DNA from: Lysobacterales bacterium
Lineage (GTDB): Bacteria; Pseudomonadota; Gammaproteobacteria; Xanthomonadales; Xanthomonadaceae
Direction: 5' to 3'
Assembly (NCBI GenBank): GCA_015655035.1
Contig: JAATFS010000302.1
Location: 1 to 13,457, forward strand
Length of the DNA stretch: 13,457 nt
Positions 6,325 through 13,457 of the stretch are shown here, piece by piece. A program made the translations under genes and the position numbers. How positions within the stretch are numbered: the stretch's first letter is position 1; each line of letters begins with the position of its first letter. The notes under the pieces are model-generated. The model saw nothing but the letters and a program-made list of their open reading frames with translations. It was not told the origin of the DNA and did not search any database.

Positions 6325-8231
6325 AGCCGTCCACGTTGCTTTTCGCTGTTGCCGCGATGGCCTGTCCGTCGCTTGGGCGCGCCGCGCCGGTGCTGCCAGT
6401 GCTGTTCTCCGACGGTGCGATATTGCAGCGCGATCGGCCCATGCCGGTCTGGGGATGGGCGTCGCCGGGCGCGCGGATCCGCGTGCAGTTCGACCACCAT
6501 AACGCGATCGCCACGGCCGACGCGCAAGGCCAGTGGGAAACGCAGCTTCCGGCACATGTGGCGGGCGGTCCGTACCTGCTCGTCGTCGAAGGCGATGGCG
6601 GCCGGCGACAGGCCAGCGACGTGTGGGTGGGCGATGTCTGGCTGGCCAGCGGCCAGTCGAACATGGAATGGCCGTTGCTGCGCGCTGCCGACGGCGTGCG
6701 CGAGGTGGCGTCCGCCGACGATCCGCAGCTGCGGCATTTCAAGGTGCCGAAGTCCTGGTCCGGCCGGCCAGAGCCGCGCCTGGCTGGCGGCGATTGGAAA
6801 GCGGCCACGCCACAGAATGCCGGCGAGTTTTCCGCAGTCGGCTATTTCTTCGCGCGCGAGTTGCGCGAGCGTACCGGTGTGCCGATCGGCATCATCGACA
6901 GCAGCTGGGGCGGCAGCGCGATCGAGGCCTGGATGGGTGCGCAGGCACTCGGCCTGGATACCGGCGAAGGGGCAGATGCCATCGCCCAGGTCCGCGCCGA
7001 AGATGCACGTATCACCGCCGCTACCCGTACAAGGATCGAGCGCTGGCCAGTCGTGCGTGGCGATCCATCATGGCGCGCGCCGGATCTGGACGATAGCGAC
7101 TGGGACAGCATTCCGGTTGCCCGGCAGTGGGAGTCCAGTGGCTACGACGGCATGGATGGGATCGGGTGGTATCGCACCACTTTTACCCTCGATGCTGCCG
7201 AAGCCAACGCCGGAATCAGGCTCGGCGTGGGCCAGATCGACGACTCCGACGTCACCTACGTCAATGGCGTACAGGTTGGCGAGACCCGCGAGCATTGGAA
7301 CCTGCCGCGCGTGTACGCGGTGCCGGCGGCGGTAGTGAAGGAGGGCGTCAACCATATTGCGGTGAAGGTCACCGACCTGGCCGGTGGCGGTGGCATGCAC
7401 GGCGACGACCGCGAGCGTTTCGTGCAGGCGGGCGAGGGCCGCCGACGTGCGCTGCGAGGTTGGAAATTCCGGCCAGGCGCGGTGACCGTCTCGCTGCTGG
7501 ACAACAAGAACCAGCAACCCACACTGCTGTACAACCAGATGATCCATCCGTTGCAACGGTTCCCGGTCAAGGGCGTGATCTGGTACCAGGGCGAAACCAA
7601 CGCCAACCAAGCCGGTGCGCTGAAGTATCGCGATCAGTTCGCGGCGATGATCCGGCAATGGCGTAGCGAACGCGCGCAGCCGCAGCTGCCGTTCCTGTGG
7701 GTACAGCTGGCCAACTTCCAGGCGGGCGAGGACAAGGGCGCGCTGAGTCCATGGGCGCTGTTGCGCGAATCGCAGTCCAGCGTGCTGGCGCTGCCGGCAA
7801 CCGGGCAGGCGGTCACCATCGATATCGGCAACCCTGGCAACATCCATCCCACCAACAAGCGCGACGTGGGCCATCGTCTGGCCCTGGCCGCACGCCATGT
7901 CGCCTATGGCGAGTCGCTGGTCTACAGCGCGCCGGTGTACCAGCAGGCGACCTTCGCTGCGCACCAGGCGAGCCTGCGCTTTGACCCGATGGGCAGCGCG
8001 CTGGCACTACGCGCGGGCGCTGCCACCGCGGGGGGCTTCACCATCGCCGGGGCCGACCGTCGCTTTCATCCGGCGCAGGCGCGTATCGACGGGGATCGTG
8101 TCGTCGTCGCCAGCGCGGCGGTGGCGCGACCCGTGGCGGTGCGCTATGGCTGGTCCGAGAATCCCGTCGACGCGAATCTGGTCAATCGCGAACAACTGCC
8201 GGTTTCCCCCTTCAGAACCGATACCTGGTGA
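6321..8231 (+). CDS. xaeA: SGNH acetylesterase (sialate O-acetylesterase-like), xyloglucan deacetylase
   Basis: This 636-residue protein has a signal peptide (cleavage after about Ala21, LGRA) and should act in the periplasm. It has the sialate O-acetylesterase layout: an N-terminal beta-domain (about 22-95), the nucleophile block LASGQSNMEWP with Ser113, the WYQGETN block, and the C-terminal IHPTNKRDVG block with the likely catalytic His509. An extra jelly-roll-like beta-domain (about 235-375, with WYRTTFTL and NHIAVKVTD) is inserted between the Ser and WYQGETN blocks. The canonical Asp three residues before His is Gly506 here; Asp501 is the closest upstream carboxylate. In a xyloglucan locus it should remove O-acetyl groups, mainly from galactose, so that GH35 and GH95 can work. 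The symbol follows the Xanthomonas citri xyloglucan acetylesterase XaeA as I remember it. Its ATG overlaps the GH74 stop, indicating tight coupling. Confidence 0.85.
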   Translation: MKPSTLLFAVAAMACPSLGRAAPVLPVLFSDGAILQRDRPMPVWGWASPGARIRVQFDHHNAIATADAQGQWETQLPAHVAGGPYLLVVEGDGGRRQASDVWVGDVWLASGQSNMEWPLLRAADGVREVASADDPQLRHFKVPKSWSGRPEPRLAGGDWKAATPQNAGEFSAVGYFFARELRERTGVPIGIIDSSWGGSAIEAWMGAQALGLDTGEGADAIAQVRAEDARITAATRTRIERWPVVRGDPSWRAPDLDDSDWDSIPVARQWESSGYDGMDGIGWYRTTFTLDAAEANAGIRLGVGQIDDSDVTYVNGVQVGETREHWNLPRVYAVPAAVVKEGVNHIAVKVTDLAGGGGMHGDDRERFVQAGEGRRRALRGWKFRPGAVTVSLLDNKNQQPTLLYNQMIHPLQRFPVKGVIWYQGETNANQAGALKYRDQFAAMIRQWRSERAQPQLPFLWVQLANFQAGEDKGALSPWALLRESQSSVLALPATGQAVTIDIGNPGNIHPTNKRDVGHRLALAARHVAYGESLVYSAPVYQQATFAAHQASLRFDPMGSALALRAGAATAGGFTIAGADRRFHPAQARIDGDRVVVASAAVARPVAVRYGWSENPVDANLVNREQLPVSPFRTDTW

Positions 8232-8234
8232 CAC

Positions 8235-8238
8235 GGAG
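8235..8238 (+). promoter_or_regulatory. RBS deciding the GH35 start
   Basis: GGAG lies 10 bases before ATG 8249. The alternative start, GTG 8228 (overlapping the esterase stop as GTGA), has no comparable upstream purine block. The ATG start also places the lipobox at the right distance from the N-terminus. Confidence 0.6.
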
Positions 8239-8248
8239 TGCTATCCGC

Positions 8249-9961
8249 ATGAATGTTTCTGTTTTCCTTCGTGGGTCTTGGTGCAGCGGACAACGGCCAT
8301 TGCTCGCGTCCATGCTGGGCCTGCTGCTGGCGGCCTGCCAGCCGGGGTCGCAGGCGGTCTCTACCGGAGCCGCCGATGGCGCCCGGCCGACGCAAGAACC
8401 GCCTGCCAACCCTGCGGCAGCCAAGCCCGCCCCGATCCCGCAGCTGCTGAGCAAGGATGGCAAGCATGCCTTGCTGGTCGATGGCGAGCCGTTCCTGATC
8501 CTTGGCGCCCAGGTCAACAACTCCAGCAATTATCCGGCGGCACTGGAACAGGTCTGGCCGGCGATGAAGGTGCTCGGCCCCAACACCGTGCAGGTGCCGA
8601 TTGCCTGGGAGCAGGTGGAACCGGAAGAGGGGAAGTTCGACTTTTCCTTCGTGGATACGTTGCTGGCGCAGGCGCGCGAGCAACGGGTGCGACTGGTACT
8701 GTTGTGGTTTGGTACCTGGAAGAACAACGGACCGGCCTACACGCCGCGCTGGGTCAAGACCGACAACACGCGCTTCCCACGGGTGATCACGCGTGAGGGC
8801 AAGCCCATCGGTTCGCTGTCGCCGCTGGCGCAGGCCACGCTGGACGCGGATCGCAAGGCGTTCGTCGCCTTCATGAAGCATCTGAAGCAGGCCGATCCGC
8901 AGCGCACCGTGATCATGGTGCAGCCGGAGAACGAGCCGGGTACCTACGGCAGCGTGCGCGACTTCTCGCCGCTGGCGCAGAAGGCGTTCGACGGGCCGGC
9001 GCCCGACGCATTGGTGCGCAGGCTGGGACGGCAACCCGGTAGCTGGGCGCAGGTGTTCGGCACCGATGCCGATGAGTTCTTCCACGCCTGGCATATCGGC
9101 CGTTTCATCGACCAGGTCGCCGCCGCCGGCAAGGCCGAGTATCCGTTGCCGATGTACGTGAACGCAGCGCTGCGCGGGCCGTTCAATCCCGGCCAGCCGG
9201 GCCAGTACGCCAGCGGCGGCCCTACCGACAACGTGCTGGACGTATGGAAGGCCGCCGCGCCGCATATCGATCTGCTGGCGCCGGACATCTACATGCCCGA
9301 GTACCGCATGTACACCACCGTGCTCGAACGCTACGCGCGTGCGGACAACCCGCTGTTCGTCGCCGAGACCGGCAACCGCCCCGAGTACGCGCGCTATCTG
9401 TACCCGACCCTGGGGCATGACGGCATTGGCTGGTCCACGTTCGGCATCGACTACACCCGCTATTCCAATTATCCGCTCGGCGCCAAGAACGTCGATGAGC
9501 AGACCCTGGCGCCATTCGCACTGGGCTTCAAGGCGGTGAGCCTGGGCATGCGGCCATTCGCCAAGGCGGCTTCGCAAGGCAAGCTGCACGGCGTCGCCGA
9601 AGCGCCGGGTCAGCCGGTGCAGGAGCTGCCGCTCAACGCGCGTTGGAGCGCCACCATCACCTATGGCGTACCGCAGTTCTGGTTCCAGGGCGATCCGCCC
9701 GGCAATCCCGAGCCGACCGGCGCGGCGCTGATCGCGGAACTGGGTCCGGACGAGTTCCTGGTCACCGGCTACCACGTGCGCGTTACCTTGCACCCGGCCA
9801 GCGAAGCCACTGCCAACATGCTCTACGACCGCGTGGAGGAAGGCTTCTACGACGGCACGCAATGGCAATTCCTGCGCAATTGGAACGGCGACCAGACCGA
9901 TTACGGCGTCAATTTCTCCAGCGTTCCGCAACTGCTGAAGATCAAGCTCGCCACCTATTGA
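8249..9961 (+). CDS. GH35 beta-galactosidase with C-terminal DUF5597, lipoprotein
   Basis: This 570-residue enzyme is of the Cellvibrio Bgl35A type and should release beta-galactose from xyloglucan oligosaccharides (L to X side chains). From ATG 8249 the N-terminus has a hydrophobic stretch ending in a lipobox, LLLAAC, with lipidated Cys30. Gln at +2 (not Asp) predicts sorting to the outer membrane. A Pro/Ala-rich linker (about 31-62) leads to the (beta/alpha)8 barrel. The likely acid/base is Glu229 in VQPENEPGTYG and the nucleophile Glu373 in FVAETGNRPEY. The C-terminal part (about 465-570, with ALIAELGPDEFLVTGYHVRV) fits DUF5597. The gene begins 17 bases after the esterase stop. GTG 8228 as start would add seven residues and is less likely. 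The family is confident; substrate follows from neighbours. Confidence 0.9.
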   Translation: MNVSVFLRGSWCSGQRPLLASMLGLLLAACQPGSQAVSTGAADGARPTQEPPANPAAAKPAPIPQLLSKDGKHALLVDGEPFLILGAQVNNSSNYPAALEQVWPAMKVLGPNTVQVPIAWEQVEPEEGKFDFSFVDTLLAQAREQRVRLVLLWFGTWKNNGPAYTPRWVKTDNTRFPRVITREGKPIGSLSPLAQATLDADRKAFVAFMKHLKQADPQRTVIMVQPENEPGTYGSVRDFSPLAQKAFDGPAPDALVRRLGRQPGSWAQVFGTDADEFFHAWHIGRFIDQVAAAGKAEYPLPMYVNAALRGPFNPGQPGQYASGGPTDNVLDVWKAAAPHIDLLAPDIYMPEYRMYTTVLERYARADNPLFVAETGNRPEYARYLYPTLGHDGIGWSTFGIDYTRYSNYPLGAKNVDEQTLAPFALGFKAVSLGMRPFAKAASQGKLHGVAEAPGQPVQELPLNARWSATITYGVPQFWFQGDPPGNPEPTGAALIAELGPDEFLVTGYHVRVTLHPASEATANMLYDRVEEGFYDGTQWQFLRNWNGDQTDYGVNFSSVPQLLKIKLATY

Positions 9962-9966
9962 CACAT

Positions 9967-9989
9967 CGGCGCCGCCCCTGCGGGTGCCG
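9967..9989 (+). other. Hairpin between GH35 and GH31 genes
   Basis: CGGCGCC (9967-9973) pairs with GGTGCCG (9983-9989) over seven base pairs, one of them G-U, with a 9-base loop. There is no T-tract behind it, so it is not a classical terminator. It may protect the upstream message end or mildly attenuate transcription in the 52-base gap. The GH31 RBS follows 12 bases later. Confidence 0.4.
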
Positions 9990-10001
9990 TCATCACGTAT
10001 A

Positions 10002-10008
10002 AAGGAAG
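10002..10008 (+). promoter_or_regulatory. RBS deciding the GH31 start
   Basis: AAGGAAG, with core AAGGA (10002-10006), lies five to seven bases before ATG 10014. An upstream in-frame start at 9984 would fall inside the hairpin and add a polar extension before the signal peptide, so it is not used. Confidence 0.75.
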
Positions 10009-10013
10009 TGGAT

Positions 10014-12881
10014 ATGCGTAACCGGAATCGTCCCGCGCGGCTGGCACTGAAGCCACTTGCGCAATTTCTGTCGCTATCGCTGCTGGTGAGCAGTGCTCAT
10101 GCACAGGAGGTACAGCGCCAGGCCGATGGCGTCACTGTGCATCCACGCGTCCAGGGCGCGGCGGCGGTACGCCTGCAAGTGGTGGACACAGGCATCATCC
10201 GCGTCAGCGCCGACCCGGACGGCGATTTCAAACGCAGCGACAGCCTGATGCGGGTGCCGGTGCAAGGCGATAGCGCGTTCCAGCTGGACGAGCAGAGCGA
10301 CAGCGTGCGGCTCAAAACCGCCAAGGTCATCGCCACCGTCTCCACCATCGACGGCCACGTCAGCTTCGCCGATGCCCAGGGCAAGCCGCTGTTGGCCGAA
10401 GTGGCCGGTGGCCGCACGTTTTCGCCGCTGAAGGTGGAAGGCCACGACTATCTGAGCACACGCCAGCGTTTCGTCTCGCCGGATGACGAGGCTTTCTACG
10501 GCTTCGGCCAGCACCAGCAGGGCTGGATGAACCAGAAGGGCCGCAATGTCGAGCTGCTGCAAAGCAATATCGACCTGGCGGTGCCGTACCTGGTGTCCAG
10601 CCGCAACTACGGCATCCTGTGGGACAACAATTCGATTACGCGCATGGGCGATCCGCGCGGCCTGCAACCGCTGCCGGCCACGCTGAAGCTCTACGACGCC
10701 AACGGCAAGCCGGGCGCGCTCACCGCGCGTTATTCGATCGATGGCAAGCAGGTCGTGGAGCGCCGCGAAAGCGAACTCAACTACCAGTACATCAAGGATC
10801 TGGCCAAGTATCCGGACCAGGCCAAGCCCAGCGACAAGCGGCGGATGCAGGTCAGCTGGGAAGGCGAAATCGAAGCCCAGAGTGCCGGCGAACACACCTT
10901 CTCGCTGTATGCCAGCGAATACGCCAGGCTGTGGGTCGACGGCAAGCAGGTGATCGATCGCTGGCGCCAGAACTGGAATCCCTGGCATCACGAATTCACG
11001 CTGACGTTGGCGCCGGGCCAGCGGCATACGCTCAAGGTCGAATGGGACCTGATCGACCCAAGCTACATCGCGCTGCTGCACCGCGACCCGCTGCCGGCCG
11101 ACCAAGCCAAGGACCTGTCGCTATGGTCCGAAGCCGGGCAGATGATCGACTACTACCTCGTGGCCGGAGACAATGCCGACCAGCTCATTGCCGGCTATCG
11201 CGAGCTGACCGGGAAAGCGGTGTTGCTGCCGAAATGGGCCTACGGGTTCTGGCAAAGCCGTGAGCGCTACAAGGCGCAGGCCGAACTGGTCGATACCGTC
11301 GCCGAGTACCGCCGCCGCAAACTGCCGCTGGACAATATCGTGCTCGACTGGTCGTACTGGCCGGAGGACGCCTGGGGCTCTCACGACTTCGACAAGCAGC
11401 ATTTCCCCGATCCGGATGGCATGATCAAGGCGCTGCACGACATGCACGCGCAGATCATGATCTCCATCTGGCCGAAGTTCTACCCAACCACCGCCAACTA
11501 CAAGGAGCTCGATGCCGCCGGGCACATGTACCGGCGCAATGTCGAAGTGGGCGAACTGGACTGGATCGGCAAGGGCTACAAGAATTCCTTCTACGATCCG
11601 TACTCGGCGCAGGCGCAGGCGATCTACTGGCGCCAGATCAACGAAAAACTCAACAGCAAGGGCATCGATGCCTGGTGGATGGACGCCGACGAACCGGACG
11701 TGCACTCCAACCTGGATATCGACCAGCGCAAGGCGCGCACCACCCCGACCGCGCTCGGCCCGTCCACCGAATACTTCAACTCCTACCCGCTGCCGCATAC
11801 GCACGGCGTGTACGCCGGCGATCGAGCAGCCGATGGCAAGCGCGTCTTCATCCTGTCGCGCAAGGGCTACGCCGGCACCCAGCGCAACGCGGTGGCAGTG
11901 TGGAGCGGCGACATCGTTTCGCGCTGGGACGATATGCGCGAGCAGATCTCGGCAGGCGTGAACATCTCGATGTCGGGCCTGCCGAACTGGACCTTCGACA
12001 TCGGCGGCTTCGCCGTCGAGAAGCGTTACGAAGAACAGCAGCCAGCACACCTGAAGGAATGGCGCGAGCTCAATACCCGCTGGTTCCAGTTTGGTGCGTT
12101 CGTGCCGCTGTTCCGTTCCCATGGCCAGTTTCCGTATCGCGAAATATGGAACATCGCGCCCGAAGGCACGCCTTACTACGACAGCCTGGCCTACTACAAC
12201 CGGCTGCGCTACACGCTGCTGCCGTACATCTACACGCTGGCCGGCGACACCTATCACCACGATGGCGTGATGATGCGGGGTCTGCCGATGGACTTCCCCA
12301 ACGATGCCAAGGTTGCCGACATCAACGACGAATACCTGTTCGGGCCAGCATTCCTGGTGGCGCCGGTGACCACGTTCGGCGCCACCTCGCGGTCGGTCTA
12401 CCTGCCGGCGGGCACGTCCTGGATCGACTTCAACAGTGGTACGCGCTACGCCGGTGGCCAGACCATCGACGCCGCCGCACCGCTGGAACGCATGCCGCTG
12501 TTCGTGCGCGCCGGTTCGATCGTGCCGACCACCACGGTTCAGCAATACGTCGACGAGACGCCAGACGCGCCGCTTACGTTGGTGGTCTACACCGGTGCCG
12601 ATGGCCAGTTCTCGTTGTATGAGGACGACGGCAAGGGCTACGGCTACGAAAAGGGTGAATTCAGCCGCATCCCGCTGCAGTGGAGCGAGGCCAAGGGGAT
12701 CCTGAGCGTCGGTGCGCGCGAGGGCGGCTGGCCGGGAATGCAGGAGCGCCGGACCCTCAAGGTGCGCTTCGTCGACGGGCTGCGCGCCGATGCCGGTGCG
12801 CTGGAGCCGGAGGTCGATGCCACGGTGCAGTACGACGGCGCCGTGCTGACGGTTGCGCGCAAGCGCGGCAAGGCGAAATGA
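10014..12881 (+). CDS. GH31 alpha-xylosidase with inserted PA14 domain
   Basis: This 955-residue periplasmic enzyme should release the non-reducing-end alpha-xylose from xyloglucan oligosaccharides, as Cellvibrio Xyl31A does. The signal peptide is cleaved after about Ala30 (SSAHA before QEVQ). The N-terminal beta-sandwich (about 31-390) is interrupted by a PA14 domain (about 240-365; VSWEGEIEA, YARLWVDGKQVID, HTLKVEWDL). The (beta/alpha)8 barrel follows (from about 400), with the likely nucleophile Asp557 in WWMDADEPD and acid/base Asp633 in VWSGDI. The motif is WMDADE where many GH31 enzymes have WxDMNE, in keeping with an alpha-xylosidase subgroup. C-terminal beta-domains include a DUF5110-like segment (YTGADGQFSLYEDDG). 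PA14 in this place is known from Xyl31A, where it helps bind longer xyloglucan oligosaccharides. Start chosen on RBS and signal peptide. Confidence 0.92.
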   Translation: MRNRNRPARLALKPLAQFLSLSLLVSSAHAQEVQRQADGVTVHPRVQGAAAVRLQVVDTGIIRVSADPDGDFKRSDSLMRVPVQGDSAFQLDEQSDSVRLKTAKVIATVSTIDGHVSFADAQGKPLLAEVAGGRTFSPLKVEGHDYLSTRQRFVSPDDEAFYGFGQHQQGWMNQKGRNVELLQSNIDLAVPYLVSSRNYGILWDNNSITRMGDPRGLQPLPATLKLYDANGKPGALTARYSIDGKQVVERRESELNYQYIKDLAKYPDQAKPSDKRRMQVSWEGEIEAQSAGEHTFSLYASEYARLWVDGKQVIDRWRQNWNPWHHEFTLTLAPGQRHTLKVEWDLIDPSYIALLHRDPLPADQAKDLSLWSEAGQMIDYYLVAGDNADQLIAGYRELTGKAVLLPKWAYGFWQSRERYKAQAELVDTVAEYRRRKLPLDNIVLDWSYWPEDAWGSHDFDKQHFPDPDGMIKALHDMHAQIMISIWPKFYPTTANYKELDAAGHMYRRNVEVGELDWIGKGYKNSFYDPYSAQAQAIYWRQINEKLNSKGIDAWWMDADEPDVHSNLDIDQRKARTTPTALGPSTEYFNSYPLPHTHGVYAGDRAADGKRVFILSRKGYAGTQRNAVAVWSGDIVSRWDDMREQISAGVNISMSGLPNWTFDIGGFAVEKRYEEQQPAHLKEWRELNTRWFQFGAFVPLFRSHGQFPYREIWNIAPEGTPYYDSLAYYNRLRYTLLPYIYTLAGDTYHHDGVMMRGLPMDFPNDAKVADINDEYLFGPAFLVAPVTTFGATSRSVYLPAGTSWIDFNSGTRYAGGQTIDAAAPLERMPLFVRAGSIVPTTTVQQYVDETPDAPLTLVVYTGADGQFSLYEDDGKGYGYEKGEFSRIPLQWSEAKGILSVGAREGGWPGMQERRTLKVRFVDGLRADAGALEPEVDATVQYDGAVLTVARKRGKAK

Positions 12882-12937
12882 TGTCCAGGTCGAATCTCGC
12901 TACGCGCGTGCGGAGTGCACTTTGCCTATCGAGTTGA
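12878..12937 (+). CDS. Possible 19-residue mini-ORF between GH31 and GH95
   Basis: ATGATG at 12878-12883 overlaps the GH31 stop (ATGA) and is preceded by AAGG (12870-12873). The frame runs 19 codons (MMSRSNLATRVRSALCLSS) to TGA 12935-12937, ending 13 bases past the GH95 TTG start. It resembles no protein I know. It may only bridge ribosomes from GH31 to GH95, or be chance. Very short, so weakly supported. Confidence 0.25.
   Translation: MMSRSNLATRVRSALCLSS
12911..12915 (+). promoter_or_regulatory. RBS for the GH95 TTG start
   Basis: CGGAG lies exactly six bases before TTG 12922, which is ideal spacing. The next in-frame ATG (12961) is inside the twin-arginine signal and has no RBS of this quality. 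Confidence 0.6.
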
Positions 12938-13457
12938 CCCGCCGCGAAGTATGCAAGGCGATGGGCGCCGGCCTGATGGCCGGCGGCGTGTTGCCGCGCG
13001 CTACGGAGGCGGCGCCGTTGTCGCTGCCCCCGGTCGCTGCGCCCGGCGCGCTCACGTTGTGGTATCCGCAACCGGCGACGCAATGGGTCGAAGCATTGCC
13101 ACTGGGCAATGGACGGTTGGCGGCGATGGTGTGGGGCGGGATCGCGCACGAGCGGCTGCAACTCAACGAGGACACGCTGTACGCGGGCGGGCCGTACGAC
13201 GGCACGTCGCCCGACGCATTGGCGGCACTGCCGCGAGTACGCGAACTGATCTTCGCCGGCCGCTACGCCCAGGCCGAGCAACTGGCCGATGCGAAGATGT
13301 TGTCGCGGCCGCCCCAGCAGATGCCGTATCAGCCATTGGCCGACGTGCTGCTGGACTACGACCGCGCCGATGGCGTGGAAGGCTATCGACGCGAACTGGA
13401 TCTGGACAGTGCGATGGCCACCACGCAGTTCACGTCCGGTGGCGCCACCCACCGGCG
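12922..13457 (+). CDS. GH95 alpha-L-fucosidase, N-terminal part (3' end outside window), TTG start, Tat signal
   Basis: About 178 residues are visible before the window ends. The frame reads PIELTRREVCKAMGAG, a twin-arginine (Tat) signal: TRREVCK, a mildly hydrophobic stretch (AMGAGLMAGGVL) and a cleavage region (ATEA/AP). The body then gives LWYPQPATQWVEALPLGNGRL and LQLNEDTLYAGGP, the N-terminal hallmark of GH95 fucosidases. These remove alpha-1,2-linked fucose from the galactose of fucosylated xyloglucan chains, before GH35 can act. The catalytic domain is not in the window, so activity cannot be checked. TTG 12922 is preferred because it has an RBS at six bases and retains the full Tat motif; ATG 12961 would delete the arginines. 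The gene is 40 bases after the GH31 stop, in the same operon by layout. Some GH95 enzymes act on galactose, so fucosidase is the context-based choice. Confidence 0.88.
   Translation, partial: MPIELTRREVCKAMGAGLMAGGVLPRATEAAPLSLPPVAAPGALTLWYPQPATQWVEALPLGNGRLAAMVWGGIAHERLQLNEDTLYAGGPYDGTSPDALAALPRVRELIFAGRYAQAEQLADAKMLSRPPQQMPYQPLADVLLDYDRADGVEGYRRELDLDSAMATTQFTSGGATHR

Noticed and set aside
4162..6555. Very long minus-strand open frame (797 codons) opposite GH74 and the esterase
   Set aside because: Its translation is low-complexity, rich in Arg, Ala, Pro and His, with no recognisable domain. Such antisense frames are common in GC-rich genes with strong third-position bias; the + strand gene has clear GH74 motifs.
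8144..9964. Long minus-strand open frame (606 codons) opposite GH35
   Set aside because: It mirrors GH35 almost end to end and has no family signature; the + strand has catalytic motifs, a lipobox and an RBS.
1..13457. CRISPR array, tRNA or rRNA gene, insertion sequence, phage or defence genes
   Set aside because: No regular repeats with spacers, cloverleaf sequence, transposase motifs or terminal inverted repeats were seen; the coding content is continuous carbohydrate utilization.

Overview
The window is GC-rich, gene-dense and read entirely from the + strand. Its gene set and order match the xyloglucan utilization locus (XyGUL) known from Xanthomonas plant pathogens, with a related locus in Cellvibrio japonicus. 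Gram-negative export signals, TonB-dependent outer-membrane receptors and a Xanthomonas-like style of receptor protein suggest a Xanthomonas species. This is recognition from memory of these families; no database search was possible.

Layout. 1-840 is the C-terminal end of a TonB-dependent receptor that begins before the window. 841-1179 is the only long non-coding gap; it has a hairpin, an AT-rich patch and the leader of the next gene. 1180-3921 is a second, paralogous receptor. 3953-4081 is a possible 42-residue leader ORF with a strong ribosome-binding site, whose stop codon overlaps the start of the GH74 xyloglucanase (4078-6324). Then follow a sialate-O-acetylesterase-like SGNH acetylesterase (6321-8231), a GH35 beta-galactosidase lipoprotein (8249-9961), a GH31 alpha-xylosidase with an inserted PA14 domain (10014-12881), and the start of a GH95 alpha-L-fucosidase (from TTG 12922, running off the window).

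How the genes work together (family knowledge plus inference). The GH74 enzyme cuts the plant cell-wall polymer xyloglucan outside the cell. The receptors carry the oligosaccharides through the outer membrane using TonB energy. In the periplasm the esterase removes acetyl groups, GH95 removes fucose, GH35 removes the exposed galactose and GH31 removes xylose from the non-reducing end. The beta-glucosidase, inner-membrane transporter and regulator needed to finish the pathway are not in this window.

The system as a whole is already described. The less obvious points are at the joints between genes: a duplicated leader/RBS block, mini-ORFs in front of two enzymes, a non-ATG start that reveals a Tat signal on GH95, and different export routes for the enzymes of one pathway.
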